Shown: piece by piece, positions 16,583 to 25,442 of the stretch
How the letters are laid out: each line of letters starts with the position of its first letter
Position numbering within the stretch: the stretch's first letter is position 1
Assembly (NCBI RefSeq): GCF_024832785.1
Contig: NZ_CP116615.1
Coordinates: 4,650,001 to 4,714,000 of the forward strand
Source: Fontisphaera persica
GTDB taxonomy: Bacteria; Verrucomicrobiota; Verrucomicrobiia; Limisphaerales; Fontisphaeraceae
Direction: 5' to 3'
DNA: 64,000 nucleotides
Position numbers and translations under genes: made by a program
Notes under the pieces: generated by a model
What the model was told of the DNA's origin: nothing
Seen by the model: the letters and a program-made list of their open reading frames with translations, nothing else
The model's database searches: none

Positions 16583-19528
16583 TTACTGCCCAATACCTTG
16601 CAACCGGTAGAACCTGCCAGGTCCCAGCATGGGCACCACAAACTGCCCCCGGCCCTGCGGGTCAAGCACCAGCGGCTCGCCCACGTTGACCCACGGCTGG
16701 CCAAGCTGCTCCACACTCTGCAATTGATAGCGGCCATTGGGTGACCCGCTCACCCCAATCAGCAGGTTGCCATTCTGTTTGCCCGCAGCCAGGTTCGCAG
16801 CCACAGGAATTACCACCGGCAACACTGCCGGCGGCGTTCCCCCACCAGCGGCACTCAGGATGCCGTAGCGGGTAAGGGCGGACCAGTCACTGGCCCAATT
16901 GATGTCCCCGAAGGCGCCCTTGAAGGCGACCGGCGTATAGAACCCATTATTGGGCGCGGTGCGCGCGCTGGTCAGCGCCGGACTGCCCGCCTGCGGGCGC
17001 GGGTCCAGGCCAAACGCCGGCTGGTTCGTCCGGCTGATCCCCCGCAGCAGGGGATCGGCCACCACGTTGTTGCGGTTGGTGTCGGTGAACAACAACTCTG
17101 CCGCCGCTGTTTCGGCCACCGGCACCGGCACGCCGTTGGTGGCGAAGTTCCACCAGAGGTTGTCGCGGAGGTCCAGCAACCCGTTGGTCAGGTGTGTCGC
17201 CGCCGTGGTGTCAATGCGGATGCCGCGGCCGCCGAATTCGGTGAGGATGCTGTTGTAGATTCGTGGCGCCGCATAGTCGCGGATTTGCAAGCCGCGGTTG
17301 CCGGCGGTGTTGGTGCCCGCCCCGATCCAGGTGGCGTTGTAGATTTCATAGTTGCCAATGGGGCGCTCGTTGCCGGTCACCGCTCCGTTGATTTCCCCGT
17401 TCAACTCGGCGCCGTTGTCCTTGGCGCCGCGCTCCTGGATGGCCAGCCAGAACTGGTTTTTGCCGGTGTAGCCCATGTCGGCGTCGAAGGCGTCGTCGTC
17501 GCAGAAGGCGCTGACGCAGTACTTGGTGTTGACGGTGCCGCCGAAGAACTCGAAGCCGTCGTCGGCAATGGCGTAGGCCTCCACAAATTCGATGACGGTG
17601 CCGCGGCCCACGCCGCAGAGGGAGAGGCCGTTGATTTCCTTGTTGGGGAGGATTTTAACGCCGCCGTGGCGGATGGAGACGTAGCGGAGGACGCCGGAGT
17701 TGTCGTTGGGGTCATTGCCGCCGTAACGGTGGACGTGCTGGCCGTTGATTTGGATGTCGGAGAGGCCTTCATAGACCTCGTATTTGGGGTTGGCGGCGTT
17801 GCCGGCGCTGTCGGCGGCCATGTTGATGGGGGCATGGCCCAAGAGGACGAGGCCGCCCCATTTGCCGCGGTCATAAATGCCCAGGTCGGCCGGGTCGTTC
17901 ACATCGTCCTCTTCCGCCGTGAAGATAATCGGCTGCGAAGGCGAGCCGTTGGCGTAGATTTTGCCGCCCTGGCAAATAACCAGATAGGAGGCGTCATTGG
18001 TGCCGCCGGGACGTCCCTTAATCACTGTGCCCGCCTCAATGGTCAGGGTGGCGTTACTGAGGACATACACGGGACCGCTCAGCAGGTAGACGTTGGTGCG
18101 CGCCCAGAAATGATTGCCCGTGAGAGCGCCGGATATCGTGACCACGTCCAGCGGTTTATCCGGCAGGAAATTATAGGCTGACAAGGCCGTCCAGCCGCCA
18201 ATCCACAGGTCATTGGCGTCAAACGCGCCCTTGTAGGCGACCGGCGTGTAAAACCCGTCATTGGGCGCGGTGCGCGCGCTGGTCAGCGCCGGACTGCCCG
18301 CCTGCGGGCGCGGGTCCAGCCCGCCCGGCACGGTATTGTTGCGAGCCGTGCCGCGCAACATCGGGTTCGCCACCACGTTGTTGCGGTTGGTGTCGGTGAA
18401 CAACAACTCTGCCGCCGCTGTTTCGGCCACCGGCACCGGCACGCCGTTGGTGGCGAAGTTCCACCAGAGGTTGTCGCGGAGGTCCAGCAACCCGTTGGTC
18501 AGGTGTGTCGCCGCCGTGGTGTCAATGCGGATGCCGCGGCCGCCGAATTCGGTGAGGATGCTGTTGTAGATTCGTGGCGCCGCATAGTCGCGGATTTGCA
18601 AGCCGCGGTTGCCGGCGGTGTTGGTGCCCGCCCCGATCCAGGTGGCGTTGTAGATTTCATAGTTGCCAATGGGGCGCTCGTTGCCGGTCACCGCTCCGTT
18701 GATTTCCCCGTTCAACTCGGCGCCGTTGTCCTTGGCGCCGCGCTCCTGGATGGCCAGCCAGAACTGGTTTTTGCCGGTGTAGCCCATGTCGGCGTCGAAG
18801 GCGTCGTCGTCGCAGAAGGCGCTGACGCAGTACTTGGTGTTGACGGTGCCGCCGAAGAACTCGAAGCCGTCGTCGGCAATGGCGTAGGCCTCCACAAATT
18901 CGATGACGGTGCCGCGGCCCACGCCGCAGAGGGAGAGGCCGTTGATTTCCTTGTTGGGGAGGATTTTAACGCCGCCGTGGCGGATGGAGACGTAGCGGAG
19001 GACGCCGGAGTTGTCGTTGGGGTCATTGCCGCCGTAACGGTGGACGTGCTGGCCGTTGATTTGGATGTCGGAGAGGCCTTCATAGACCTCGTATTTGGGG
19101 TTGGCGGCGTTGCCGGCGCTGTCGGCGGCCATGTTGATGGGGGCATGGCCCAAGAGGACGAGGCCGCCCCATTTGCCGCGGTCATAAATGCCCAGGTCGG
19201 CCGGGTCGTTCACATCGTCCTCTTCCGCCGTGAAGATAATCGGCTGGGTCGGCGTGCCGTTGGCGTAAATCTTGCCACCCTGGCAAATGACCAGATACGA
19301 GGCGTCATTGGTGCCGCCCGGCTTGCCTTTGATGACAGTGCCGGCTTCGATGGTCAGGACGGCATTGCTTAGGACGTAAATTGGTCCGTTAAGAAAATAG
19401 GTATTAGTGCGATGCCACGTCACCTGATTGGTGATGGGCTGGGTGACCTGCACATCTGCCGCGGGGAGGGCCAGCGGTAGAAGGGCAGCCGTCAGGAGGG
19501 CCATGCCTTGCTGAATTTTCGTCTTCAT
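16583..19528 (-). CDS. Secreted right-handed beta-helix protein with two near-identical 437-residue repeats
   Basis: This protein of about 981 residues has a signal peptide (MKTKIQQGM, then a Leu/Ala stretch ending ALPAAD). It contains two tandem copies of a 437-residue unit. Each unit begins with LTIEAGTVIKG and KPIIFTAEED-like strands and carries VLRYVSIRHGG, EINGLSLCGVGRGTVIE, DDGFEFFGGTVN and DDDAFDADMGYTGKN, the pattern of a large parallel beta-helix family common in Bacteroidetes and Verrucomicrobia. A separate C-terminal beta domain ends in RFYRLQG. ATG 19528 is chosen over the frame start at 19594. The gene is last in the exbB-exbD-receptor cluster, so it may be a surface or secreted partner of that receptor. 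Confidence 0.85.
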   Translation of the reverse strand: MKTKIQQGMALLTAALLPLALPAADVQVTQPITNQVTWHRTNTYFLNGPIYVLSNAVLTIEAGTVIKGKPGGTNDASYLVICQGGKIYANGTPTQPIIFTAEEDDVNDPADLGIYDRGKWGGLVLLGHAPINMAADSAGNAANPKYEVYEGLSDIQINGQHVHRYGGNDPNDNSGVLRYVSIRHGGVKILPNKEINGLSLCGVGRGTVIEFVEAYAIADDGFEFFGGTVNTKYCVSAFCDDDAFDADMGYTGKNQFWLAIQERGAKDNGAELNGEINGAVTGNERPIGNYEIYNATWIGAGTNTAGNRGLQIRDYAAPRIYNSILTEFGGRGIRIDTTAATHLTNGLLDLRDNLWWNFATNGVPVPVAETAAAELLFTDTNRNNVVANPMLRGTARNNTVPGGLDPRPQAGSPALTSARTAPNDGFYTPVAYKGAFDANDLWIGGWTALSAYNFLPDKPLDVVTISGALTGNHFWARTNVYLLSGPVYVLSNATLTIEAGTVIKGRPGGTNDASYLVICQGGKIYANGSPSQPIIFTAEEDDVNDPADLGIYDRGKWGGLVLLGHAPINMAADSAGNAANPKYEVYEGLSDIQINGQHVHRYGGNDPNDNSGVLRYVSIRHGGVKILPNKEINGLSLCGVGRGTVIEFVEAYAIADDGFEFFGGTVNTKYCVSAFCDDDAFDADMGYTGKNQFWLAIQERGAKDNGAELNGEINGAVTGNERPIGNYEIYNATWIGAGTNTAGNRGLQIRDYAAPRIYNSILTEFGGRGIRIDTTAATHLTNGLLDLRDNLWWNFATNGVPVPVAETAAAELLFTDTNRNNVVADPLLRGISRTNQPAFGLDPRPQAGSPALTSARTAPNNGFYTPVAFKGAFGDINWASDWSALTRYGILSAAGGGTPPAVLPVVIPVAANLAAGKQNGNLLIGVSGSPNGRYQLQSVEQLGQPWVNVGEPLVLDPQGRGQFVVPMLGPGRFYRLQGIGQ
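17058..17935. repeat. Long tandem duplication, downstream copy
   Basis: This segment matches 18369-19246 at an offset of 1311 bases. The translations of the two segments agree in more than one reading frame on both strands, so DNA identity is essentially complete over 878 bases. Sequence diverges immediately outside both ends. Confidence 0.9.
18369..19246. repeat. Long tandem duplication, upstream copy
   Basis: This is the partner of 17058-17935 (offset 1311 bases, 437 codons, in frame). Both lie inside the beta-helix gene. The flanking parts of the 1311-base unit are recognisably homologous but diverged, which suggests an old duplication whose core was later homogenised. Confidence 0.9.
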
Positions 19529-19677
19529 GATGGTTTTTGCGTTGCTGTCTTTGAACACCACGAAGGCAGGGTGCCGCAGGCAATTGACGCGCAAATAGCG
19601 GGCGGGTGACGATTGCGTAAAATGGGGTGGACCGAAAAGTGCGCGGAGGCAGGAGCGGGCCGCGCAGGCTAAACGTC

Positions 19678-22600
19678 TTAGAAATCGTAGGAAAAGGAAA
19701 GGCCCAAGGTCACGCCGCGTTTGTATTTGCCATAATACAGGGCTTCGCTGCCGGTTTTGTCGCCGTAGGTGCGCTCGTAGGGGGGGTCCAGGAGGTTGCG
19801 GGCGGTGAAGCGCACGGTGGCTTTGCGTCCCAATTTCTGGCTGAGGACGAAATCGAGGGTTAGTGGCGGATGTTCATAAACATCTTCCGCCACGGGGCTG
19901 GCCACGATGATGCGCGAGCCGGCGGCGCTGAGGATGAGCGAAGCGCTCGTGCCCAGGCGCGGGTTATCATAGCTCAAGTCGGCGTTGAGGATGTAGGGCG
20001 ACTGGTCGTAGAGCGCGCGGGTGCGTTTGGCGTTGCTGAGGTATTGCTGCTTGTTCTTGAATTCGTATTCAAACAGCTCGGTTTCGGATTGGATGTAGGA
20101 GAAGTTACCGCCGATGCTGAAGTAGCGGAGGTCATGCGCGAGGAAATCCAGGTTTTTGCGTGCCTCCAGCTCGAAGCCCATGACGGTGGCGGTGGGGCGG
20201 TTGATGAAGGTCACGCTGTCGGCCAGGTTGTCAGTGGCAATGCGCTCGATGGCATTTTCCAGTTGTTTGTAGTAAAAGCTCACGCTGTAGATTTCCCCCG
20301 GGCGCGGAAACCACTCCCAGCGGAGGTCGTAATTTTGCGCGAGGCTCATCTGCAGGCTGGGATTGCCATCCAGCAGCACGTCGAGGAGCGGGTCATAACT
20401 GCGGTAGCCGGCCAGCTCGCGGAAGGAGGGGCGCGCGATGGTCTGGCTGTAGTGGAGGCGCAGGCTCATGTTGGTGCGGAGGGAGTAGATGAGGCCGACG
20501 GCGGGGAGCAGGTCGGTTTGCGAAAGATTGCTTTTGTTGTCGCGGCGCCCGGCAATGGCGACGTCGCTGTAGGAGTCCACTTCCATTTCGGTGCTCTCGA
20601 TGCGAGCGCCGCCGACCAGACGCAACCGGCTGCTCACCGGGAAATCGAGCATGGCATAGTAGGCATAGATGCGGTTGGCGGCTTCGTATTTGCTGTCGTA
20701 GGTGGCGAGGTAACGCATCCAGTCGTAGCGGATGCGGCCGGTGGCGAGGTTGGTGGAGGGGGGGCGGATGTAACCGAGGTTGTCGGCGCGCAGGTAATTA
20801 TTCGGGTTGCCGTCAAACCCCATGGTATCGGGATAGTAAATCTGGCGCTCGGTGAAGGTGCGGTCAGAGGCGCTGGCGAACCAGCCGGCCTTGAGGAAGC
20901 CCTCGCGTCCATTGGGCTGCCGAATGGGAAGGGTGAAATCCAGCTTCAAATTGTTGTTCTGCTCGTCCAGGTTGCGCCAATAGCGCGTGGGTTCCTTGGG
21001 GTCGGGAATGCTGGCCAGACCGACGGCAAAGCTGCCGCCATCGGAGCGGTAATTGAAGAAGCGCACATCCGGCTCATATTGGCGGGTGAGCGAAATTCCG
21101 GCCAGCCAGTCCAGTTTCAAATCGGCCAGCGCGGGAAACTTGTCCGCGCCCTTAAGCTGGAAGGTTTGCAAATTGCGCTCGGTGAATTGCAGGCGGTTTT
21201 GGTGGATTTCCGCGCCGGGGTCGCTGGCCTGGGTGCCTTCCTGATAGCGGACGTAATCAACGCCATTTTGATTGTACAAAAAATTAAAGGCCAGCTCGTG
21301 GTCGGGATGCCACTGGCTGGCCAGGCTGACCATGCCGCCCCAGTTCACCACCGATTGCGAAAGGACTTCATCGCTGTCCTTATAGACCTGAAACGTCCCT
21401 CCGCCGCCGGGCGCGTAGCGGCGGGAAATCCCATCCTTGTAAAAACTGTAATCATGTCGGTAGTTCCAGTTGCCGAAGACGCCCAGCGGCCGCCCCAAAA
21501 AGTGGGTGGTATCGCCAAAAGAAAACGCAAAATTGTGATTCCACGGTGGCGCCTCGCCGCGGTCGGGCGCGAATTGCGCCGTGCCTAACAGCTTGGTGTA
21601 GCGGTCCAATGTGTTGGCTTGGGCAATGCGGTCGCGATAAGCTGGATTGGACGGGTTGTTTGGCCCGGTGTTGGCCACCACCACGGGGATTTTTACATTC
21701 AAATCATCGAGGGGCGCAGGCAGCTTGCGGGTGCCGTCGTCCATGCCCAGCCAGTCCAGACTGCCGCCCTTGTAGGAGAGGTATTCTTTGTTGCCGGTGG
21801 TCTGGGTGTTGTAGGAGCCGCCGAGGGAGAAATTGGCGAAGGGGCGGTCGGGAAAGGATTTGCTGATGATGTTGATGCCGCCGCCGGTGAAGGCGCCCTG
21901 CTGGTCCGGGGTGAAGGTTTTGGCCACCACCACGCGGTCAATGACCTGGGCGGGAAACAGGTCGAGCGAGGCCGAGCGGCGGTAGGGGTCGGCGGAGGGG
22001 ATTTCGCCGCCGTTGAAGGTGGTGGTCACGTAGCGGTCGCTGAGGCCGCGGATGACGGCAAATTTGCCTTCCACAATGGTGGCGCCCGAAACTTTGGTGA
22101 CAATGGCGCCGGCATCGGAGGAGCCGGTTTTGGAGATTTGCTCGGTGCCCACCGCTTCTGTGGCGGCTGCCTCTTTGGCGCGCTCCATCAGCAGTTGCTT
22201 GATGGTGGCCCTGGGTGGCGGCGCAAACGAGGGCTTGGGTGGCGGCGGAGGGGGCGGCGCCACGACGAGGCGCGGGGGCGGGTTGCTGGGCGCGGCGGCG
22301 GTGGTGGGGCGGCCGGTGCCGGTGGAGGGGCCTTCGCCCTGCGTGCGGGTGTCGGCAAAAAAAGTGCCGCCGCCCACGGCTTCGGGGGCGTCGGCGGCCA
22401 CGGCGCGGCGGGTGCCGCCGCTGCTGGGGGGCGGAGGCAAGCCTTCATTGATTTTCGGGAGCGGGGCCTGGCGTTGCTGGACTTTGGGCTGGATGGCCTT
22501 GATTTCCTTGACGGGCTTTTCCTGCTTTTCGCCCTGGGCCAGTTTAAGAATGGTTTCCTTCAACGCTTCCAGCCGGCCGGTGGTGTGCATCCAGTACCCC

Positions 22601-22683
22601 ACGCCGGCAATGATGATGGCGTGGAGTACGGCCGAGATAATCAGGCTGGTCCGGTCGCGGCGGGGTTTGCGTGCTTGGGACAT
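19678..22683 (-). CDS. TonB-dependent receptor with N-terminal TonB-like membrane anchor (fusion)
   Basis: This 1001-residue protein begins with a short basic segment. One membrane helix follows, containing S17 and H21 in SAVLHAIIIAGVGYW; the Ser-x-x-x-His spacing is that of the TonB transmembrane helix, where Ser16 and His20 are needed for ExbB/ExbD coupling. Residues about 50-155 form a Lys/Glu then Pro-rich linker (VAPPPPPPPKP). The receptor plug starts near 160 (GATIVEGKFAVIRGLSDRY, TFTPDQQGAFTGGG), then a large beta-barrel ends in LGLSFSYDF with terminal Phe, the usual outer-membrane assembly signal. No TonB C-terminal domain and no obvious TonB box are seen. exbD and exbB lie just upstream on the same strand. 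Confidence 0.88.
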   Translation of the reverse strand: MSQARKPRRDRTSLIISAVLHAIIIAGVGYWMHTTGRLEALKETILKLAQGEKQEKPVKEIKAIQPKVQQRQAPLPKINEGLPPPPSSGGTRRAVAADAPEAVGGGTFFADTRTQGEGPSTGTGRPTTAAAPSNPPPRLVVAPPPPPPPKPSFAPPPRATIKQLLMERAKEAAATEAVGTEQISKTGSSDAGAIVTKVSGATIVEGKFAVIRGLSDRYVTTTFNGGEIPSADPYRRSASLDLFPAQVIDRVVVAKTFTPDQQGAFTGGGINIISKSFPDRPFANFSLGGSYNTQTTGNKEYLSYKGGSLDWLGMDDGTRKLPAPLDDLNVKIPVVVANTGPNNPSNPAYRDRIAQANTLDRYTKLLGTAQFAPDRGEAPPWNHNFAFSFGDTTHFLGRPLGVFGNWNYRHDYSFYKDGISRRYAPGGGGTFQVYKDSDEVLSQSVVNWGGMVSLASQWHPDHELAFNFLYNQNGVDYVRYQEGTQASDPGAEIHQNRLQFTERNLQTFQLKGADKFPALADLKLDWLAGISLTRQYEPDVRFFNYRSDGGSFAVGLASIPDPKEPTRYWRNLDEQNNNLKLDFTLPIRQPNGREGFLKAGWFASASDRTFTERQIYYPDTMGFDGNPNNYLRADNLGYIRPPSTNLATGRIRYDWMRYLATYDSKYEAANRIYAYYAMLDFPVSSRLRLVGGARIESTEMEVDSYSDVAIAGRRDNKSNLSQTDLLPAVGLIYSLRTNMSLRLHYSQTIARPSFRELAGYRSYDPLLDVLLDGNPSLQMSLAQNYDLRWEWFPRPGEIYSVSFYYKQLENAIERIATDNLADSVTFINRPTATVMGFELEARKNLDFLAHDLRYFSIGGNFSYIQSETELFEYEFKNKQQYLSNAKRTRALYDQSPYILNADLSYDNPRLGTSASLILSAAGSRIIVASPVAEDVYEHPPLTLDFVLSQKLGRKATVRFTARNLLDPPYERTYGDKTGSEALYYGKYKRGVTLGLSFSYDF

Positions 22684-22778
22684 GCGCTAGAGGGCAGGGA
22701 TGTTCCTGCAGGGGGCGGCGTGGGTCTGGAGCGAACCGCGGCCGCGAGGCTTGCCAGGAGGAAAATTCATGCAGGGGG

Positions 22779-23192
22779 TTATTGCTGGCCGTAAGTTTCG
22801 GTGGCCAGGCCCACCTTTTCAATTTTGGCGGACACCAGGACGTCCAACACGTCAATGATCTTCTGGTAGTTGATGCGGGAGTCGCCGCGCACCACCACGT
22901 TGAGGTCGGGGTCCACCTTGCGGAAATCCACCAGGGTCTTGAGCAACTGGTCGAGGTTCATGGGGACGGTGTTGAGGAAGATGTTGCCGGAGCGGTCCAC
23001 GGTGATGTAATTGGCCTTGGAGGGGGCTTCCTTGGGCCGGCCGGCGGCGGTGGGCAGGGAGATGTTGATGTCATTCACCGGCGGGGCGGTGGTGATGATG
23101 AAGATGACCAGCAGCACGAAAGCCAGGTCCAGCAGCGGCGTGATGTTCAGCTCGCTCAGCGTGTGATGCTTGTTCTCTGAATACTTCTTCAT
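22779..23192 (-). CDS. exbD: ExbD/TolR-type biopolymer transport protein
   Basis: This 137-residue protein has a short cytoplasmic tail and one transmembrane helix with the proton-path Asp (TPLLDLAFVLLVIFIIT). The periplasmic domain includes YITVDRSGNIFLN and VVVRGDSRINYQKIIDVLD. With ExbB it uses the proton gradient to energise a TonB protein. It is 39 bases after exbB and 95 bases before the TonB-like receptor fusion, in one apparent operon. The TolR alternative is less likely because no tolA, tolB or pal is present. Confidence 0.93.
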   Translation of the reverse strand: MKKYSENKHHTLSELNITPLLDLAFVLLVIFIITTAPPVNDINISLPTAAGRPKEAPSKANYITVDRSGNIFLNTVPMNLDQLLKTLVDFRKVDPDLNVVVRGDSRINYQKIIDVLDVLVSAKIEKVGLATETYGQQ

Positions 23193-23231
23193 AGGACTTC
23201 ACCTGCGATGCATGAACTGGACGGGGTGGGA

Positions 23232-24038
23232 TTAAAGGTTGTGCGGCGCCAGCTCCTCGCGTGGGGTTTCCGTGTCCCGCAATTTCAGCTTGCTGAGGGC
23301 GTCGGCGATTTCCTCGGAGACGGGGCGGTTGTCCACGTACACGTGCTCGATGGCGGTGGCATATTCGGTGACGTAGTTGTCCAGCTCCTGGGTGATGGCG
23401 CGGATGGTGGTGACCATGTAGTTGTAAGCGAACATGGCCGGGATGGCGACAAAGAGGCCCACCACGGTGGCAATCAGCGCGCCGGCCACGCCAGGGGCCA
23501 TGGCAATGAGGCTGGCCGCCTGCACTTTGGCGATGCCGGAGAAGGTTTCCATGACGCCCCATACAGTGCCGAGCAGGCCGATGAAGGGGCCGCCGGCCAC
23601 GGCGGTGCTGAGGATAATCATGCCTTTTTCCAGAGACAGCGCCTGGGCGCTGACGGCGCGCTCGAGGGCCACTTTGACGGATTCAAAACTGGCGTTGCTG
23701 ATTTTGGTGCGCCCCTTGACCATGACCGGATTGTGCTTGAGGTGGTAGCTCAGTTCCTCCGCGCCGGTGAAGTACACTTCATAGGCGGGCGAGCCGCTGA
23801 AGTCCTGCTGTTTCTGATACAGCTCAAGGGGGTCGCGAGTGGCCCGGTAGGCGCTGAAGAAGCGTTTGGTCCATTTGCGGGCCAGGTAGAGCTGGCGGGC
23901 CTTGCGGATGATTACGGTCCAACTGAACAGTGAAACCAAAACCAGCATGGTAATGGTGATTTTCCCTTCGGTGGTGGCTTTTTCAAAGGCGAACTGCAAG
24001 GCATTGGCCAGCAGCGGTGTGGTCATCAATTCAGCCAT
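23232..24038 (-). CDS. exbB: ExbB/TolQ/MotA-type proton channel protein
   Basis: This 268-residue membrane protein has a first helix at about residues 28-46 (ITITMLVLVSLFSWTVI) and a cytoplasmic loop of about 120 residues. The paired helices carry the family signature GGPFIGLLGTVWGVMETF and GVAGALIATVVGLFVAIPAMFAYN. It forms the pentameric motor with ExbD. It is the first gene of the exbB-exbD-receptor-beta-helix cluster. Confidence 0.94.
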   Translation of the reverse strand: MAELMTTPLLANALQFAFEKATTEGKITITMLVLVSLFSWTVIIRKARQLYLARKWTKRFFSAYRATRDPLELYQKQQDFSGSPAYEVYFTGAEELSYHLKHNPVMVKGRTKISNASFESVKVALERAVSAQALSLEKGMIILSTAVAGGPFIGLLGTVWGVMETFSGIAKVQAASLIAMAPGVAGALIATVVGLFVAIPAMFAYNYMVTTIRAITQELDNYVTEYATAIEHVYVDNRPVSEEIADALSKLKLRDTETPREELAPHNL

Positions 24039-24363
24039 AAATCAGTCGTGTCATCTTGCGTGTTGATGTTGTCGGCGGCGCGGCAGGCGGGGCCAAGACC
24101 CGCCGGCCGCACGATGTAATTCTTGAACCAGCCTGTGACAGCGCAACGGCGGCCACGTTACAATTTTGCAAGTTTCCGGCAGGGGTTGGCCTGCCTCAGA
24201 CAAGCACAAAAATTTCGGCGTTGGCGTGTCTATGCACCGCGCCTGCCGGATATGTGACAACCGCATGACTGGCGCGTGGCTGAGGCGTTACAGGAGCGCA
24301 AAATCTTCGTGAACCGCCGTTTATTTTTTGACACCCCCATGGGCGCGTGGCAGTAGGGATTTG
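24039..24363. other. Divergent intergenic region between exbB and a lipoprotein gene
   Basis: No gene is seen in this stretch of about 325 bases. It must hold the promoter of the exbB operon on the minus strand, but I see no convincing element there. On the plus strand a TTGACA lies at 24328-24333, but the matching -10 position (24351-24356, CAGTAG) is poor and would sit almost on the start codon. Confidence 0.4.
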
Positions 24364-25389
24364 ATGCAAAAAGTGTTTATTTTGACTGCAGCCGTGGTGG
24401 GGCTGGCCGGCTGCGCGGTTTTTGAGAAGAAGTCCAGCGCCTGGAATGATCCCTTCGAGCAGGTGAAAGTCGCCCAGATGGTGGGCAACAACGTGTCGCG
24501 CGCTCCGCTGCAGCGGACCATACTCTGTCTCAATGCGCGGCGGGAAACGCGGGTGATCACGGCCGAAACCAACGTGGTGGTGCTCTACCAGACCAACCAG
24601 GTGGTCACCTATCTCACCAATTATTCCATCAACAGCGTGACGAATTTGCAGGCCAACCTTTCCACCAACCAACTGACGCCGGTGGCTCCGCCGCTGCCGG
24701 TGGACACGAATGACCCCACCGCGGTGATTGTGCAGGCGCCGCCGCCCCAGGGGCTGAGCACGAACACCTCCCTCACGCGGACGACCGACCAGTATTTGAC
24801 GGTGAATACGGGCAAGGACCAATCGGTCACCACGCTGAATTTGCAATCGAGCGTGACGCACAATCATCAGTTGACGGCCACGTTTGGCAATCTGGCGGTG
24901 ACCGTGGCGACGAATCAGACCATTCGGAATGAAACCATTGTGACGGTGACGGCCGTCACGAATTACGCGGTGACCGCCCGGACCAACGTGGTGGTCACGC
25001 CGGTCACGCGGGTGATTCACGACCACTATTTATTTACTGAATTGACGCCGCCGCCGGATTTCACGCTGGCCCCCGGGGAGAATCTCATTCTGGTGCTGGA
25101 TGGGCAGCGGTATGGATTGACCCCCACCAACAGTCCGGCGTTTCAGGGCCGCCGCGAGTTTGTGTCCACCTTGTACAAGGTGAGTCCGGAGGTGCTGGTG
25201 CAACTGGCCAATGCGCGGGAGGCGAAGTTGCGCTTGCGGGGTGTCAACTACGCCATTGAGCGCAACATCAGCCGGAGCTGCCAGCAGAAAATCCGCCAGT
25301 TTTTGGTGCGGTACACCCCCGCCTCGGCCACGCTGGAGGAGCTGAAAACCCTGGCGCAGGGAGCGCCGTCCACGCCGCCCGCGCCGTGA
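24364..25389 (+). CDS. Lipoprotein rich in Thr/Asn/Val repeats, function unknown
   Basis: This 341-residue protein has a signal peptide with lipobox LAGCAVF, so it is lipid-anchored. Residues about 60-230 are low in charge and dominated by alternating Thr/Asn/Val (TNVVVLYQTNQVVTYLTNY and similar), suggesting a beta-solenoid or fibrous stalk. The last 100 residues form a globular domain with LILVLDGQRYGL and FVSTLYKVSPEVLVQLANA. I do not recognise a family. The next gene, another lipoprotein 53 bases downstream, is probably co-transcribed. Confidence 0.75.
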   Translation: MQKVFILTAAVVGLAGCAVFEKKSSAWNDPFEQVKVAQMVGNNVSRAPLQRTILCLNARRETRVITAETNVVVLYQTNQVVTYLTNYSINSVTNLQANLSTNQLTPVAPPLPVDTNDPTAVIVQAPPPQGLSTNTSLTRTTDQYLTVNTGKDQSVTTLNLQSSVTHNHQLTATFGNLAVTVATNQTIRNETIVTVTAVTNYAVTARTNVVVTPVTRVIHDHYLFTELTPPPDFTLAPGENLILVLDGQRYGLTPTNSPAFQGRREFVSTLYKVSPEVLVQLANAREAKLRLRGVNYAIERNISRSCQQKIRQFLVRYTPASATLEELKTLAQGAPSTPPAP

Positions 25390-25442
25390 AGCCAACGCCC
25401 GTTGTGAAATCCTGAAACAGAAGACCCTCATTGAATTGTCGC

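Noticed and set aside
17058-19246. CRISPR-like or phage repeat array
   Set aside because: There are only two very long in-frame copies inside one secreted protein gene, with no spacers.
19870-21588. Long plus-strand open frame (572 codons) opposite the TonB-dependent receptor
   Set aside because: Its composition (Val/Ala/Gly/His-rich, no motif) is typical of a shadow of a GC-rich gene, and the minus-strand receptor has clear domain signatures.
24328-24356. TTGACA as promoter of the Thr/Asn-rich lipoprotein gene
   Set aside because: The -10 position reads CAGTAG and would put the transcription start on the start codon; kept only as a remark.
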